NCBI RefSeq assembly: GCF_020520425.1
Contig: NC_079492.1
Coordinates: 54,311,042-54,375,041, forward strand
Length of the DNA: 64,000 nucleotides
DNA from: Spinacia oleracea
Lineage: Eukaryota; Streptophyta; Magnoliopsida; Caryophyllales; Amaranthaceae
Direction: 5' to 3'
Positions 26,309 through 36,714 of the stretch are shown here, piece by piece. The position numbers and the translations under genes are program-made. The number at the start of each line of letters is the position of its first letter. Position 1 is the first letter of the stretch. The notes under the pieces are model-generated. The model worked only from the letters and a program-made list of their open reading frames with translations, was not told the origin of the DNA and did not search any database.

Positions 26309-26322
26309 GGCTCGTGATACCA
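26309..26322 (-). other. Primer binding site of inner family A element
   Basis: TGGTATCACGAGCC one base inside the 5' LTR. The first eight bases match the 3' end of initiator tRNA-Met. The following C breaks the usual TGGTATCAGAGCC, so either the site is diverged or another tRNA is used. Confidence 0.8.
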
Positions 26323-26323
26323 C

Positions 26324-27750
26324 TGTTAGGTTATGATACATATGATATTACATAAATCATGCGGAAACAACCATTAACCCAGGAATACATATTATTTACA
26401 CATAATCATATAGCATAATTTAGATGCATACTCTTTGTTGCGTGCCCTCCCTAGCTGCGCCCGAACCGAACAAGAACAAGTCTTTAGGACTCCAAGTGTC
26501 GTCCCTCCATAGATAGTCCACAGCACGTCCGGATCCGCCTTAAGATTGACCAACTAAAATCGCCCTTAAGGTACTAGAATTTTCGGCACTTTTGAGCAAG
26601 ATGTGTGGCTGAATTTTTCTCTCAAAAACTCACTTTGAATACTTTGAAACTCGTTATAAATTGTGAACCCAGGCCACATATTTATAGGGTTATGGAAAGG
26701 GAATTGGAATCCTATTCAGATACAAATTAATTAAACCTAGAATCCTACAAGAACTCTAATTTAATTAATTTATCAAATAGAATTAGGAATTTAATCATTA
26801 ACCGAACTCTGCACGTTTTAGGAAACGTGCACGAACACAAACACTTACGCACACACACACGGCAGCCTCGATGGGCCGCCCATGCGTGCGTGCGAGCAGC
26901 AGCCCACGCAGCGAGGCCTGCGCGAGCCACAAGCCCACGCAAGCACCCGCGCGCGCTGCGCGCGCTGTGCGCGCTGCCACGGCCTGCTGGGCCTGGCCTT
27001 GCGCTGGGCCTGGCGTGGCTGTTTGTGTGGCGCGCTTGGCTTGCTGGGCGATGGCCTGGCTTCGTGCTGGGCCCTCGTCTGGCAGGCCTTGTCCGATGCT
27101 TATTCGTACGATACGCTTCCGATTAAATTTCCGATTCCGGAATTCATTTCTGATACGAACAATATTTAACATTTCCGATTCCGGAATTAATTTCCGTTTC
27201 GAACAAATATTTAATATTTCCGTTTCCGGAATTATTTTCCGATTCCGGTAATATTTCCGATTCTGACAATATTTCCGTTTCCGGCAATATTTCTGATTCT
27301 GGTAATATTTCCATTTCCGATAATATTTTCCGATACGTACCATGTTTCCGTTTCCGGAAACATCTACGACTTGGATAATATTTATATTTCCGATACGATC
27401 CATATTTCCGTTTCCGGTAATATCATCGTTTCCGTAGTATTCATTTCTTGCCTGTGACGATCTCAGCTCCCACTGAAACCAAGATCCGTCGATTCCGAAT
27501 ATCCATAGATAGAGTATTTAATGCCATTAAATACTTGATCCGTTTACGTACTATTTGTGTGACCCTACGGGTTCAGTCAAGAGTAAGCTGTGGATTAATA
27601 TCATTAATTCCACTTGAACTGAAGCGGCCTCTAGCTAGGCATTCAGCTCACTTGATCTCATTGAATTATCAACTTGTTAATTAATACTGAACCGCATTTA
27701 TTAGACTTATCATAGAATGCATACTTGGACCAAGGGCATTATTTCCTTCA
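26324..27750 (-). repeat. 5' LTR of inner family A element
   Basis: The 1427-bp partner of 17444-18870, with the primer site immediately to its left. GACAT follows at 27751-27755. Confidence 0.96.
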
Positions 27751-28383
27751 GACATATCTTATGCCGTCCAACAGGTATGTTTATATATGCATGATCCGAA
27801 AGTTGAGCATATGAATGCCCTCAAACGCATTATTCGCTACATAAAAGGTACTATTACCTTTGGTCTGCATCTGTACAAGTCTGTTGTTGGCTCTCTTACA
27901 TCTTATACAGATGCCGATTGGGGTGGGTGCCCGGATACCCGTCGATCTACCTCCGGCTATTGTGTTTTTCTCGGCGATAACCTGATTTCCTGGTCTGCCA
28001 AACGACAACCCACACTATCAAAATCAAGTGCCGAAGCCGAGTATAGAGGAGTGGCTAATGTTGTTTCGGAATCTTGTTGGCTCCGAAATCTTCTCCTAGA
28101 GCTTCACTGCCCAATCCGGACGGCCACATTAGTATACTGTGATAATGTTAGTGCTATATACCTATCGGGTAATCCAGTTCAGCATCAACGCACTAAACAT
28201 ATTGAGATGGATATCCATTTTGTACGTGAGAAAGTTGCACGTGGTGAGGTTCGCGTTCTCCATGTTCCGTCCTGTTACCAGATTGCTGACATCTTTACCA
28301 AAGGGCTTCCGCGCGTTCTATTTGATGATTTTCGGGACAGTCTCAGCGTACGACAACCTCCCGCTTCGACTGCGGGGGTGTGA
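27751..28383 (+). pseudogene. pol: Copia B pol, RT end and RNase H
   Basis: It resumes the frame cut at 17443: ISYAVQQVCLYMHDP, HMNALKRIIRYIKGT, then the RNase H catalytic segments YTDADWGG, SSAEAEYRG and YCDNVSA, and HIEMDIHFVREKV and IADIFTKGLP. The stop TGA is at 28381-28383, overlapping the first bases of the 3' LTR, and the polypurine tract lies inside the end of the coding region. This part is intact. Confidence 0.95.
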
Positions 28384-28544
28384 TAGAATAGAATATTTAT
28401 TCCTTATTTAGTCAATATATTGTATATGTGTAATTGGTTAATTTTCCTAACTGATAGCCTAGAATCATGCTAGAATACAACTGTACGTAGTTTGTATATA
28501 TTGACACACACAAAGCAATAATATTCAGGGAATTATTTCTCACA
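28381..28544 (+). repeat. 3' LTR of copia element B
   Basis: The same 164-bp sequence as 9303-9466. Followed by ATAAC at 28545-28549, where the interior of the outer family A element resumes. Confidence 0.97.
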
Positions 28545-29984
28545 ATAACTTGAAAATTAAAGCAATCATGCAATTTGAACAAGTTATTGGCATTTTATTC
28601 GTATTTATTGTTCCGGCAGGTGTGAATAAAATGATTCCAAGACCCTAAAATCATTGAAGAATTAAGCACATTATGTATTTTGACTGAATTCTAAAATATT
28701 TTAGGTAAGCAAAAGCCTTTTGCTAATAGTCTAGAAACTACTCTTGGTTGATAAGTACGCCTAAGAACTTATTAGGTAAACCTATCGATTTTGCCATGAC
28801 ATAAAAGGACTCCTTACTTATATCGTTGATTTTCACCAAAACTAACATGTACTCACAATTATTTGTGTACCTTACCCCTTTAGTATCGATAAGTAACACT
28901 CGCTATGGCGGAAACCTATTACTAAGATCGATGTAAAGGATATCCAAGTAAGTGTTATTTTGGCATGACACCTTTTAACTCAATTTTTTAAGTTTGGAAC
29001 TTAAGGCTCTTACTATGTTGGTTAGATTTTAAGCGAACTAAAATCCTTAATCATGCAACATAATCAAGCCACAATCTCATGCATATTTAAGACATATTTA
29101 AAAGCAATAAATAACTTAAAGCATGCATAAGAAAATTGTGATCTAGTATGGCCCGACTTCATCTTGAAGCTTCAACTTCAAAGTCCGTCTTGAAAATGGA
29201 TTGGAAACTCCGTCTTGAATTTCACCGTGGGAGGCGCCATTTTATTCAAATAGGATAAGCTATAATTAAACTAATTACAAGTATTTGATGGTACGCAGAT
29301 CATTTTTGAATTGAAAAACAAATTTGGTGCTTTAGACCAATTACATTCAAATTAATGGTACAAAGACCATATTTTCTATCCTATTTGGGCCATACTAGTC
29401 ACTTCATAACCTGCAAAACAGTACATATACAATATATATCATTCACCCATTCATTATCATGAATGGCCCACATAGCTGGTTAGTAATAACACGTTGTACG
29501 CATCACATAAATATTTGCAGCAATTAATCAAGGGCACCAATAATCTACCAATTATTCAGTCCTTATTAATTCTAATCAAGTTGTTTAACCTTAAAGGATT
29601 TGTACACCTTATCAAGAGTTTATGATTAAAAATACTCCCACTTAAACCAATAACTTTATATGCTTTACTAATTTTAAACATAAAAATGTATTTCTAGTCT
29701 AACCGGAAACGTACAAATTTAATTAAAATTTAAAGCTCATATAAAATTATAATTGAATCCATTGATTTAATTTATTTTTCAGTTGAATTAAATGAATTTA
29801 AATTAATTCAAGGTTTAATTTTAGTAAAATAATTAGTATAAATTAAAATTTATAATAATTATAATATTCAAAATTAAAATCGGAGAAAACAATTTAAATA
29901 ATTAATTTTAAATTTAATTCAAATTATTTCCGAACTGAAAATTTAAAATTAAAACGAAACGCATCAATAATTTGCAACACGAGG

Positions 29985-30370
29985 CACTTGGGCTTGCGCC
30001 CAAGCCCCATCGAGCTACGAGGCCCATGCCCCGTGCCTATTGATCGTCGCACATAGCCCGCACAGCCATATGCACCCACGCCCATGCCACGCACACGCAG
30101 CCTTGCGGGCTACGCTGCGCGCAGCATTGTTGCGTCGTGGCTGCTGTTCCTTGGTGAGCTTGGTGCGTCGTGCGCAGCGTGCTGCTGCCCACACGTATCG
30201 TGCTCTTGCTGTGTGCCCATGCCCTCGCCCATCGCCCTGCACGCACGCCTAGGCGCAGGGCCTTGCGTGCCGCATAGCTCGTTGCTCGCTGCATTCGTAC
30301 CGCACGGGCGACGAGCTCCCTTGCTCGTCGTCGCGTGCCCGCACTATACAACACCCCTTAAGGGTAACAC
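29985..30370. repeat. GC-rich island in outer family A interior
   Basis: Counterpart of the island at 25030-25560, but shorter and without the clear tandem array. Both end in a shared stretch containing CACGGGCGACGAGCTCCCTT and ACACCCCTTAAGGGTAACAC. Its open frames are composition artefacts. Confidence 0.8.
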
Positions 30371-31196
30371 GTAGCTTCCACTGCTTTGTGCGTGCAACAT
30401 TTATGGGCGTTTTCATAAAAATTTAAAAATTTTATTTTAAAATTATTAAATCATATTAATTTCATAATTTTAGGGCGAAAAATCGAAAATTTATTAATCA
30501 ATTAATTTCCGATTAACATGGATTCAAATATAGGTCATAAAAATTTAAAATTTAACATAAATTAACAATTTTTATGGTGGTTTTTAATCATGGGTACCTA
30601 ATTAAATTATTAATTAATTATGAAAAACAAATCAATTCTAAATTATTCGAATTTCAACAAAGTAATCATAATTACAAACTAGGTTGTATAATTAACAAGT
30701 CTAGGCATTCAAAGTTGTTAAACATATACTGTAGGTCAATCAAAAACTCAAGATTTATCAACAAGAATCGCAAATATTCAATTTAACATCTTAAATTTAC
30801 AAACTTTTGCGTTCGAAAAACTAAAACCTCCGAAAAGGCATAGTTAGGCTTCGAATTTGGGAATTCTGGATTCGGCCGAAAAAAACTATTTCTGTCAAAA
30901 TTTTAGAATGCCTTTTACAAGCGGAATTGACACAAAAATCACTCGATTTGGATGAGTAACGAAGAAACTGCCGAATAACTGCGTACATATAATTAAATAA
31001 ACGCAATTTGCAATTAATTACGAAAATTAATCCTGTTCATGCAATTTAGATTATGAAAATTTGTAAATTTGTAAATTCTTTGCAAATTTGTAAGAGGCTC
31101 ATGAAATTCTTTGCAAATTTGTAAAATTCTTTAATTCTTTGCAAATTTGTAAAATTTAACCATGTTCATGCAATTTAGATTATGAAAATAATAAGA

Positions 31197-31210
31197 GGCT
31201 CGTGATACCA
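31197..31210 (-). other. Primer binding site of outer family A element
   Basis: TGGTATCACGAGCC on the minus strand, one base inside the 5' LTR, as in the inner copy. Confidence 0.8.
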
Positions 31211-31211
31211 C

Positions 31212-32599
31212 TGTTAGGTTATGATACATATGAATAAACATAAATCATGCGGAAAAACCATAAAGCCAGGAAACATATTATTAACACATAATCCTTTAGC
31301 ATAACTCAGATGCATACACTTTGTAGCGTGCCCTCCCTAGCTGCGCCCGAACCGAACAAGAACAAGTCTTTAGGACTCCAAGTGTCGTCCCTCCGTAGAT
31401 AGTCCACAGCACGTCCGGATCCGCCTTAAGCTTGACCAACTAGAATCGCCCTTAAGGTACTTAGAATTTTCGGCTATTGTAGGCAATGATGTGACTGAAT
31501 TTTTGCTCTCAGAAATCACTTTGAATACTTGAATTGTCTCTCTAAAATTGTGAACCTAGGCTCATATATATAGAGTTATGGAAAGGGATTTAGAATCCTA
31601 TTAGGATACCAATTAGTTTAATTAGAATCCTATTAAAATTCTATTTAAACAAATTATATCTTTATTAGGATTAGGATTTAATCATAGAACGAATTCCATT
31701 AGCTTTAGGATTCGTAACGAACACAAGCGTTGCACGAACACGAGTCCGAGCCCGAGCCGCACAGCCCGCGCAAGCCTTCGGCCCACGCGAGATGCACAGC
31801 CCGCGAGCTGCGTGCTCCGCGGCATTGCTGGGCCTGGCCTTCGCGCTTGGCTTGGCGAGGCTTCGGCTGCCTGTGTCGAGTGCGTGGCTTGATGGACACG
31901 GGCCTTGCCTTGCGCTGGGCCTTCGTCTAGCAAGTCTCGTCCGATGCTAATTCGTACGATGCACTTCCAATTAAATTCCCAATTCCGGAATTCATTTCCG
32001 ATACGAACAATATTTAACATTTCCGATTCCGGAACTAATTTCCGTTTCGAACAAATATTTAATATTTCCGTTTCCGGAATTATTTTCCGATTCCGATAAT
32101 ATTTCCGATTCTGACAATATTTCCGTTTCCGGCAATATTTTCGATTCCGGCAATATTTCCATTTTCGATAATATTTTCCAATACTTACCATGTTTCCGTT
32201 TCCGGCAACATCTATGACTTGGATAATATTTATATTTCCGATACGATCCATATTTCCTGCTTCCGGCAATATCATCATTTCTGGAGTATTCATTGTTTGC
32301 CTTTGACGATCTTAGCTCCCACTGAAACCAAGATCCGTCGATTCCGAATATCCATAGATGGAGTATTTAATGCCATTAAATACTTGATCCGTTTACGTAC
32401 TATTTGTGTGACCCTACGGGTTCAGTCAAAAGTAAGTTGTGGATTAATATCATTAATTCCACTTGAACTGAAGCGGCCTCTAGCTAGGCATTCAGCTCAC
32501 TTGATCTCACTGAATTTATTAACTTGTCAATTAATACTGAACCGCATTTATTAGACTTAACATTAAATGCATACTTGGACCAAGGGAATTATTTCCTTC

Positions 32600-32600
<1 letters not shown>
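31212..32600 (-). repeat. 5' LTR of outer family A element
   Basis: A 1389-bp LTR ending CTAACA at 31212 and starting TGAAGGAAATAATTCCC at 32600. Contains the same GC-rich segment (about 31735-31940) and TTTCCG array as its partner. Confidence 0.95.

Positions 32601-32669
<69 letters not shown>
32601..32669. repeat. (TA)n microsatellite
   Basis: About 34 TA units directly abut the right LTR of the nest and lead into the duplicated TTGGGGACAATTTT block. Confidence 0.97.
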
Positions 32670-32673
<4 letters not shown>

Positions 32674-33493
32674 GGACAATTTTATTTTCACGTTTGCCTA
32701 TGCAAGTGTTCGGACATTAATATTTCTAATTTTATATTCGTAAAAATTATAAAAAGTAGATATTTCAATAGTATATATCGATATGAATTAAACACGATTA
32801 TATTTATCTTACCCATAAATCACAATAGATAGTCAAATTGAAATTTGTGAATAGTTTCAAAAGTTAAGTTGGTGTTTGATAAACATGCTCTAAATTATTT
32901 GAGTGGTTATTCAAGTACCTTAAATAGAATATAAGGTCTTGCAATTGACTTTAATTGAGACGTTACTTTGAGTAACGTTTCAATTTATGGTACTTAAACT
33001 TTCATGTATTTTACCTATAATTTTTTATTTTAAAAAATAATTTTATAAATTTTAGTTTCTTAAAAACCATTAATTCTACCAAACAACTCATGTGTCTAAT
33101 CAAGTACCTTATTAGTTTCAGGCTTTCAGAACCTTGATTATCTGTTGTAGCTACACCCTTTTCAATTTTAGCTAACTTATTAGTTAGTTTTGCCAAACAT
33201 AGCCCATAACTAAGACACAATGTTTATATTCAAGTAACACACAGAATATTAAAGTTGACAAATGATTTGGGAGTGGAGCATATATATACGGAGTATATAT
33301 ATTGGGGACAATTTTATTTTCACGTTTGTCTATGCAAGTGTTCGGGCATTAATATTTCTAATTTAATATTCGTAAAAATTATAAAAGTAGATATTTCAAT
33401 AGTATATATCGATATGAGTCAAAGAAGATTATATTTATCTTACCCATAAATCACAATAGATAGTCAAATTGAAATTTGTAAATAGTTTCAAAA
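32670..33493. repeat. Duplicated blocks: unit X (32670-32862), unit Y (32866-33282), unit X again (33302-33493)
   Basis: The ~192-bp unit starting TTGGGGACAATTTTATTTTC occurs twice, each time preceded by a TA run, and brackets the 417-bp block that also occurs at 2463-2876 on the other side of the nest. The arrangement TA-X-Y-TA-X looks like a tandem duplication with a period of about 630 bp. The small frames here are not genes. Confidence 0.9.
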
Positions 33494-33658
33494 CTTAAAG
33501 TGCCCCTATAATTTCGAAACGAGGGACTATATAATAAGAAACTAGATTAGCATACGTTATGCAATTTTTCTTGAAAAACTAATGTAATTTTAACAAAGTG
33601 GCGTATGTTGAAGATTTCATTTACTTTTTCTTTGGCCCGTTATAGATTAGAAGATTTA

Positions 33659-33810
33659 GGCCCTGTTCTTTTTAGCTTAATTTCAGTTTCAGGACTTATT
33701 TGGCAGTTCAATTCAGAAGCATTTAGTTCAGTTCAGTTCAGTTCAGGAGCATTCAGTTTAGTTCAGTTCAGTTCAGTTCAATTCAGTTTAATTCAATTCA
33801 ATTTAACTTA

Positions 33811-33841
<31 letters not shown>

Positions 33842-34479
33842 TATTATTATTATTATTATTATTATTACTTATATTATTATTTATATTATATCACTTATCA
33901 TTTATATTTATATTATTATATTACTTATTATTTATATTTATATTATTATTATATTATTTATAACTAATTATTTATTATTAATTAATATAATTTATTATTT
34001 ATAATTTATTATTATTTTTATTAATTAATTACGTATTATTAGTTATTAATTATTTAGTTATTACGGAGTAGTTATTAATTATGAATTATTATTATTGTTA
34101 TTATTAATATTAATATTTACCATTTATTATAATTATTTAGTAATCATTTATTTATTATTATTTCTTATATAGTTATTTTGTTATTTATTTATTAATTACT
34201 AAATATTATTTAGTTCTTAATTAACATTTTTATTATTATTTATTACTTTATTATTTTATTATTTATTATTTTATTATTTTATTATTTATTATTTATTATT
34301 TATTATTTATTATTTATTATTGTAATATTCTGTTAAGTTAAGTTAAGTTAAGTTCAGTTCAGTTCAGGAGCATTCAGTTCAGTTCAGTTCAGTTCAGTTC
34401 AATTAAGTTCAGTTCAGTTCAATTCAATTCAGTTCAGTTTAGTTCAGTTCAGTTCAGTTCAGCTCTAAAGAACAGGGCC
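33659..34479. mobile_element. MITE with GGCCCTGTTCTTT ends and TTA duplication (821 bp)
   Basis: Terminal inverted repeat GGCCCTGTTCTTT at left, AAAGAACAGGGCC at right, with TTA on both sides (33656-33658, 34480-34482): PIF/Harbinger or Tourist-like. Inside both ends are TTCAG pentamer arrays in the same orientation, including a shared TTCAGGAGCATTCAG. The centre is almost pure AT with TAA/TTA runs. Confidence 0.85.
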
Positions 34480-34482
34480 TTA

Positions 34483-34752
34483 CACTCTGTTCCTGTTATT
34501 TTGACATATTTTAAATAAAATAAGTTCAGAAAAGTTTAGTTAAGTTCAGATAATATAAGTTCAGAAAAAATAAGTTTTTTTCAGACACTTTCACACACAA
34601 TTGAGTATATTTCAGACAAAATAAGTTTTTTTCAAATTAATTAAGTTCAAATAAGTTTCGACAAGTTCAGTTAAGTTCAGTTAAATTTAGTTAAGTTAAG
34701 ATAAGTTCAGATAATATAAGTTCAGTCAAATTAAGTCAAATAGAACGGAGCC
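34483..34752. mobile_element. Adjacent small MITE (270 bp)
   Basis: The ends CACTCTGTTCCTGTTATTTTGAC and the complement of GTCAAATAGAACGGAGCC are imperfect inverted repeats. TTA lies on both sides and on the left is shared with the MITE at 33659-34479. The interior is made of ATAAGTTCAG-type units. Confidence 0.65.
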
Positions 34753-34818
34753 TTAGTTTGTATGGTTCGCAGTTACGTTCTACCTACTATGTTATCAGAT
34801 ACACCCTACGTAGACAAT

Positions 34819-35520
34819 GGGGGCGTTTGGTTAGAAGACATTTGAGGGAAAAAGAACTTTTTGAGGTGAATTAGAGGTTTGTGTTTTTCAAAAAGCTAAC
34901 TGGGAGTGATTGGTTAGGAGAGGTTTGGAAGAGAGTTTTAGGGTGAAAAAGCTAGTTCTCAAAAAGCACAATATATGAGCTTTTTGTAATTAGAGGTTTG
35001 AGAAAGTGAACGTAAAATTACTATTTTGTCCTAATATTGCTTAAAATTACAACACTTAACAAGCTAGCATTCTATATTATTTTCTTTACCCCATTTACTA
35101 CTCGTTACTTGTTGTAATAAAATTTATATTAGTACGTTGAAGTACTTAACTAAAACTATTGCAATCATGCTTGTAATATCGATATGATATCATTACTAAC
35201 ATATCCCTATTTGCATATCAATAGGCTATGCATTTAAAATTTTAATTGAGAATGTTTTTTTTTATTTTTTTATTTTTGAAAAAAGGGAAAATACATTTGT
35301 TTTATTTATCCTCTGTTTAAAATAAAGAAAAGATAATTAACATAATGAACTATTGTCTAATACTAATAAGAAACAAAGTATCATTAATGGTCATTTCACA
35401 TATTAAACAACTAACAGTTAACAACTATTTTACCAAACACTTTTACACAAACAGCTAATTCATCCAGTTAATACAAACAGCTAACAACTAACAACTAACA
35501 GCTCATAACCAAACAAGGCC
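34819..35520. mobile_element. hAT-like non-autonomous element (~700 bp)
   Basis: The left end GGGGGCGTTTGGTTAG and the right end CATAACCAAACAAGGCC are partial inverted repeats. The flanking octamers TAGACAAT and AATACAAT match at six of eight positions, consistent with an old 8-bp duplication. No coding content. Confidence 0.6.
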
Positions 35521-35978
35521 AATACAATGATTAGCTAATTAACATTCTATTTCATGAAAAGTCAAACTTTCTAGGAAGTAAAAACTAAAAAGGTCATTTC
35601 ATTGACATGAACGTAGGATGATACAAAATAATTGAAGATGCTAATTTATGTAGCTAACCCCCTTAGTTGATAAATAGAACACACTTCTCATAATAGAAAT
35701 TTCAAATTGCTATACAAGATCAACCAAACAATATTGCGGCTAGGAAGCAAACATACACAGGAAGCAAACATTAATATACTGGTACAAAAATGAACATTTA
35801 CTCCGAAAATTATTCCGAAATACTAAAACTCTTAAAATTATTCCGAGAAGCATTAAACGCCTATTCATAGGAAGCAAACATACATAGGCGTTTCAAATAC
35901 AAGGGAATTATTCCGAAATACTAAAACTCTTAAAATTAGGAGCGATTGCGGCTACCGGTTTTGCGCAAATTTTTAGCT
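35521..35978. other. No gene; local duplicated segments
   Basis: A 35-bp segment around TATTCCGAAATACTAAAACT occurs twice (about 35808 and 35905). An ATTAATATACTGGTAC stretch near 35772 recurs at about 36051, inside the MULE-like element. Suggests slippage or rearrangement near the element end. Confidence 0.6.
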
Positions 35979-36261
35979 ATATCCGGGTACAACCAAAGCT
36001 GGCTGTACCCCCATCCAAAATGATGTCGTTTGTGTTGTTTAAAATGAACATTAATATACTGGTACAAAAATGAACATTTACTATTACGGAAATGAACATT
36101 TATTTATTTATTTGGAATGAACATTTACTATTTTGGAAATGAACATTTATTTATTTATTTGGAAATAAACTACAAAAATGAACATTTACTATTTGGGAAA
36201 TGAACATTTATTTTTTATTTGGAATGAACATTTACTATTTTGGAAATGAACATTTATTTAT

Positions 36262-36677
36262 CGATTTTTTCACGAAATGCCCACGAGGTTTCACGAAATT
36301 CACCAAATACCCCTGCGCGTTTCAAAATACATAATATACCCCAATTTAAACTTAAAGTGCACCAAATACCCCTAGACTTAATGGCCGTTAGTGCTCCGTT
36401 AGGGTTACTTTACCTTTATACCCTTACTCACCCAACATTCTACATTTAACTTTTTTTTAAAAATGAAAAATTCATTTCAATCCTCTTCTTCTTCTCTCTC
36501 CTCCCCTCTCTGTTGTTTGACCCGTCTGCCATCATCTTTCTGTTTTTTTTCTTCTTCTTCTTGATGATTTCAACAGAAAAAACTTGCACAATTCTTTGCA
36601 CTATCTTCCTCATATCATCATAACTCTATTTCTCCCAAAACCCAGTGCACTATCTTCCTCATATCATATCATATCAT

Positions 36678-36714
<37 letters not shown>

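Larger units (their letters stand above)
17444..27750 (-). mobile_element. Inner, complete family A element (10.3 kb) inserted in copia B pol
   Basis: LTRs of 1427 bp at 17444-18870 and 26324-27750 differ at roughly a dozen positions by eye. The perfect target duplication GACAT lies at 17439-17443 and 27751-27755. The primer site on the minus strand (TGGTATCACGAGCC, 26309-26322) and the polypurine tract at 18871-18881 set the orientation. The 7.45-kb interior has only broken pol relics, as in the outer copy. It is a young but coding-dead element, so it was presumably mobilised by proteins from a relative. Confidence 0.97.
9303..28544 (+). mobile_element. Ty1/copia element B, interrupted by elements C and inner A
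   Basis: Two 164-bp LTRs, a TGGTATCAGA primer site, gag, protease, integrase, reverse transcriptase, RNase H, and a polypurine tract (CTGCGGGGGTG) abutting the 3' LTR. Both ends are flanked by ATAAC (9298-9302, 28545-28549). Without the two insertions and their duplications the element is about 4.85 kb, normal for a small copia. The coding region has one TAG at 14653, a frameshift near 15650 and a TAG at 16461, so this copy is inactive apart from the insertions. It sits inside the interior of the outer family A element. Confidence 0.97.
3135..32600 (-). mobile_element. Outer family A Ty1/copia-derived element, interrupted by copia B
   Basis: LTRs at 3135-4504 and 31212-32600 bound an internal region in two parts: 4505-9302 and 28550-31211, together about 7.46 kb. 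That matches the uninterrupted 7.45-kb interior of the inner copy (18871-26323). The PBS (31197-31210) and polypurine tract (4505-4515) give minus orientation. The only coding traces are relics of copia reverse transcriptase (6686-6991) and RNase H (about 5480-5600). I see no intact gag, protease or integrase. It behaves like a large non-autonomous derivative. No 5-bp target duplication is visible: the left flank is PBS-like sequence, the right flank a TA repeat. Confidence 0.9.
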
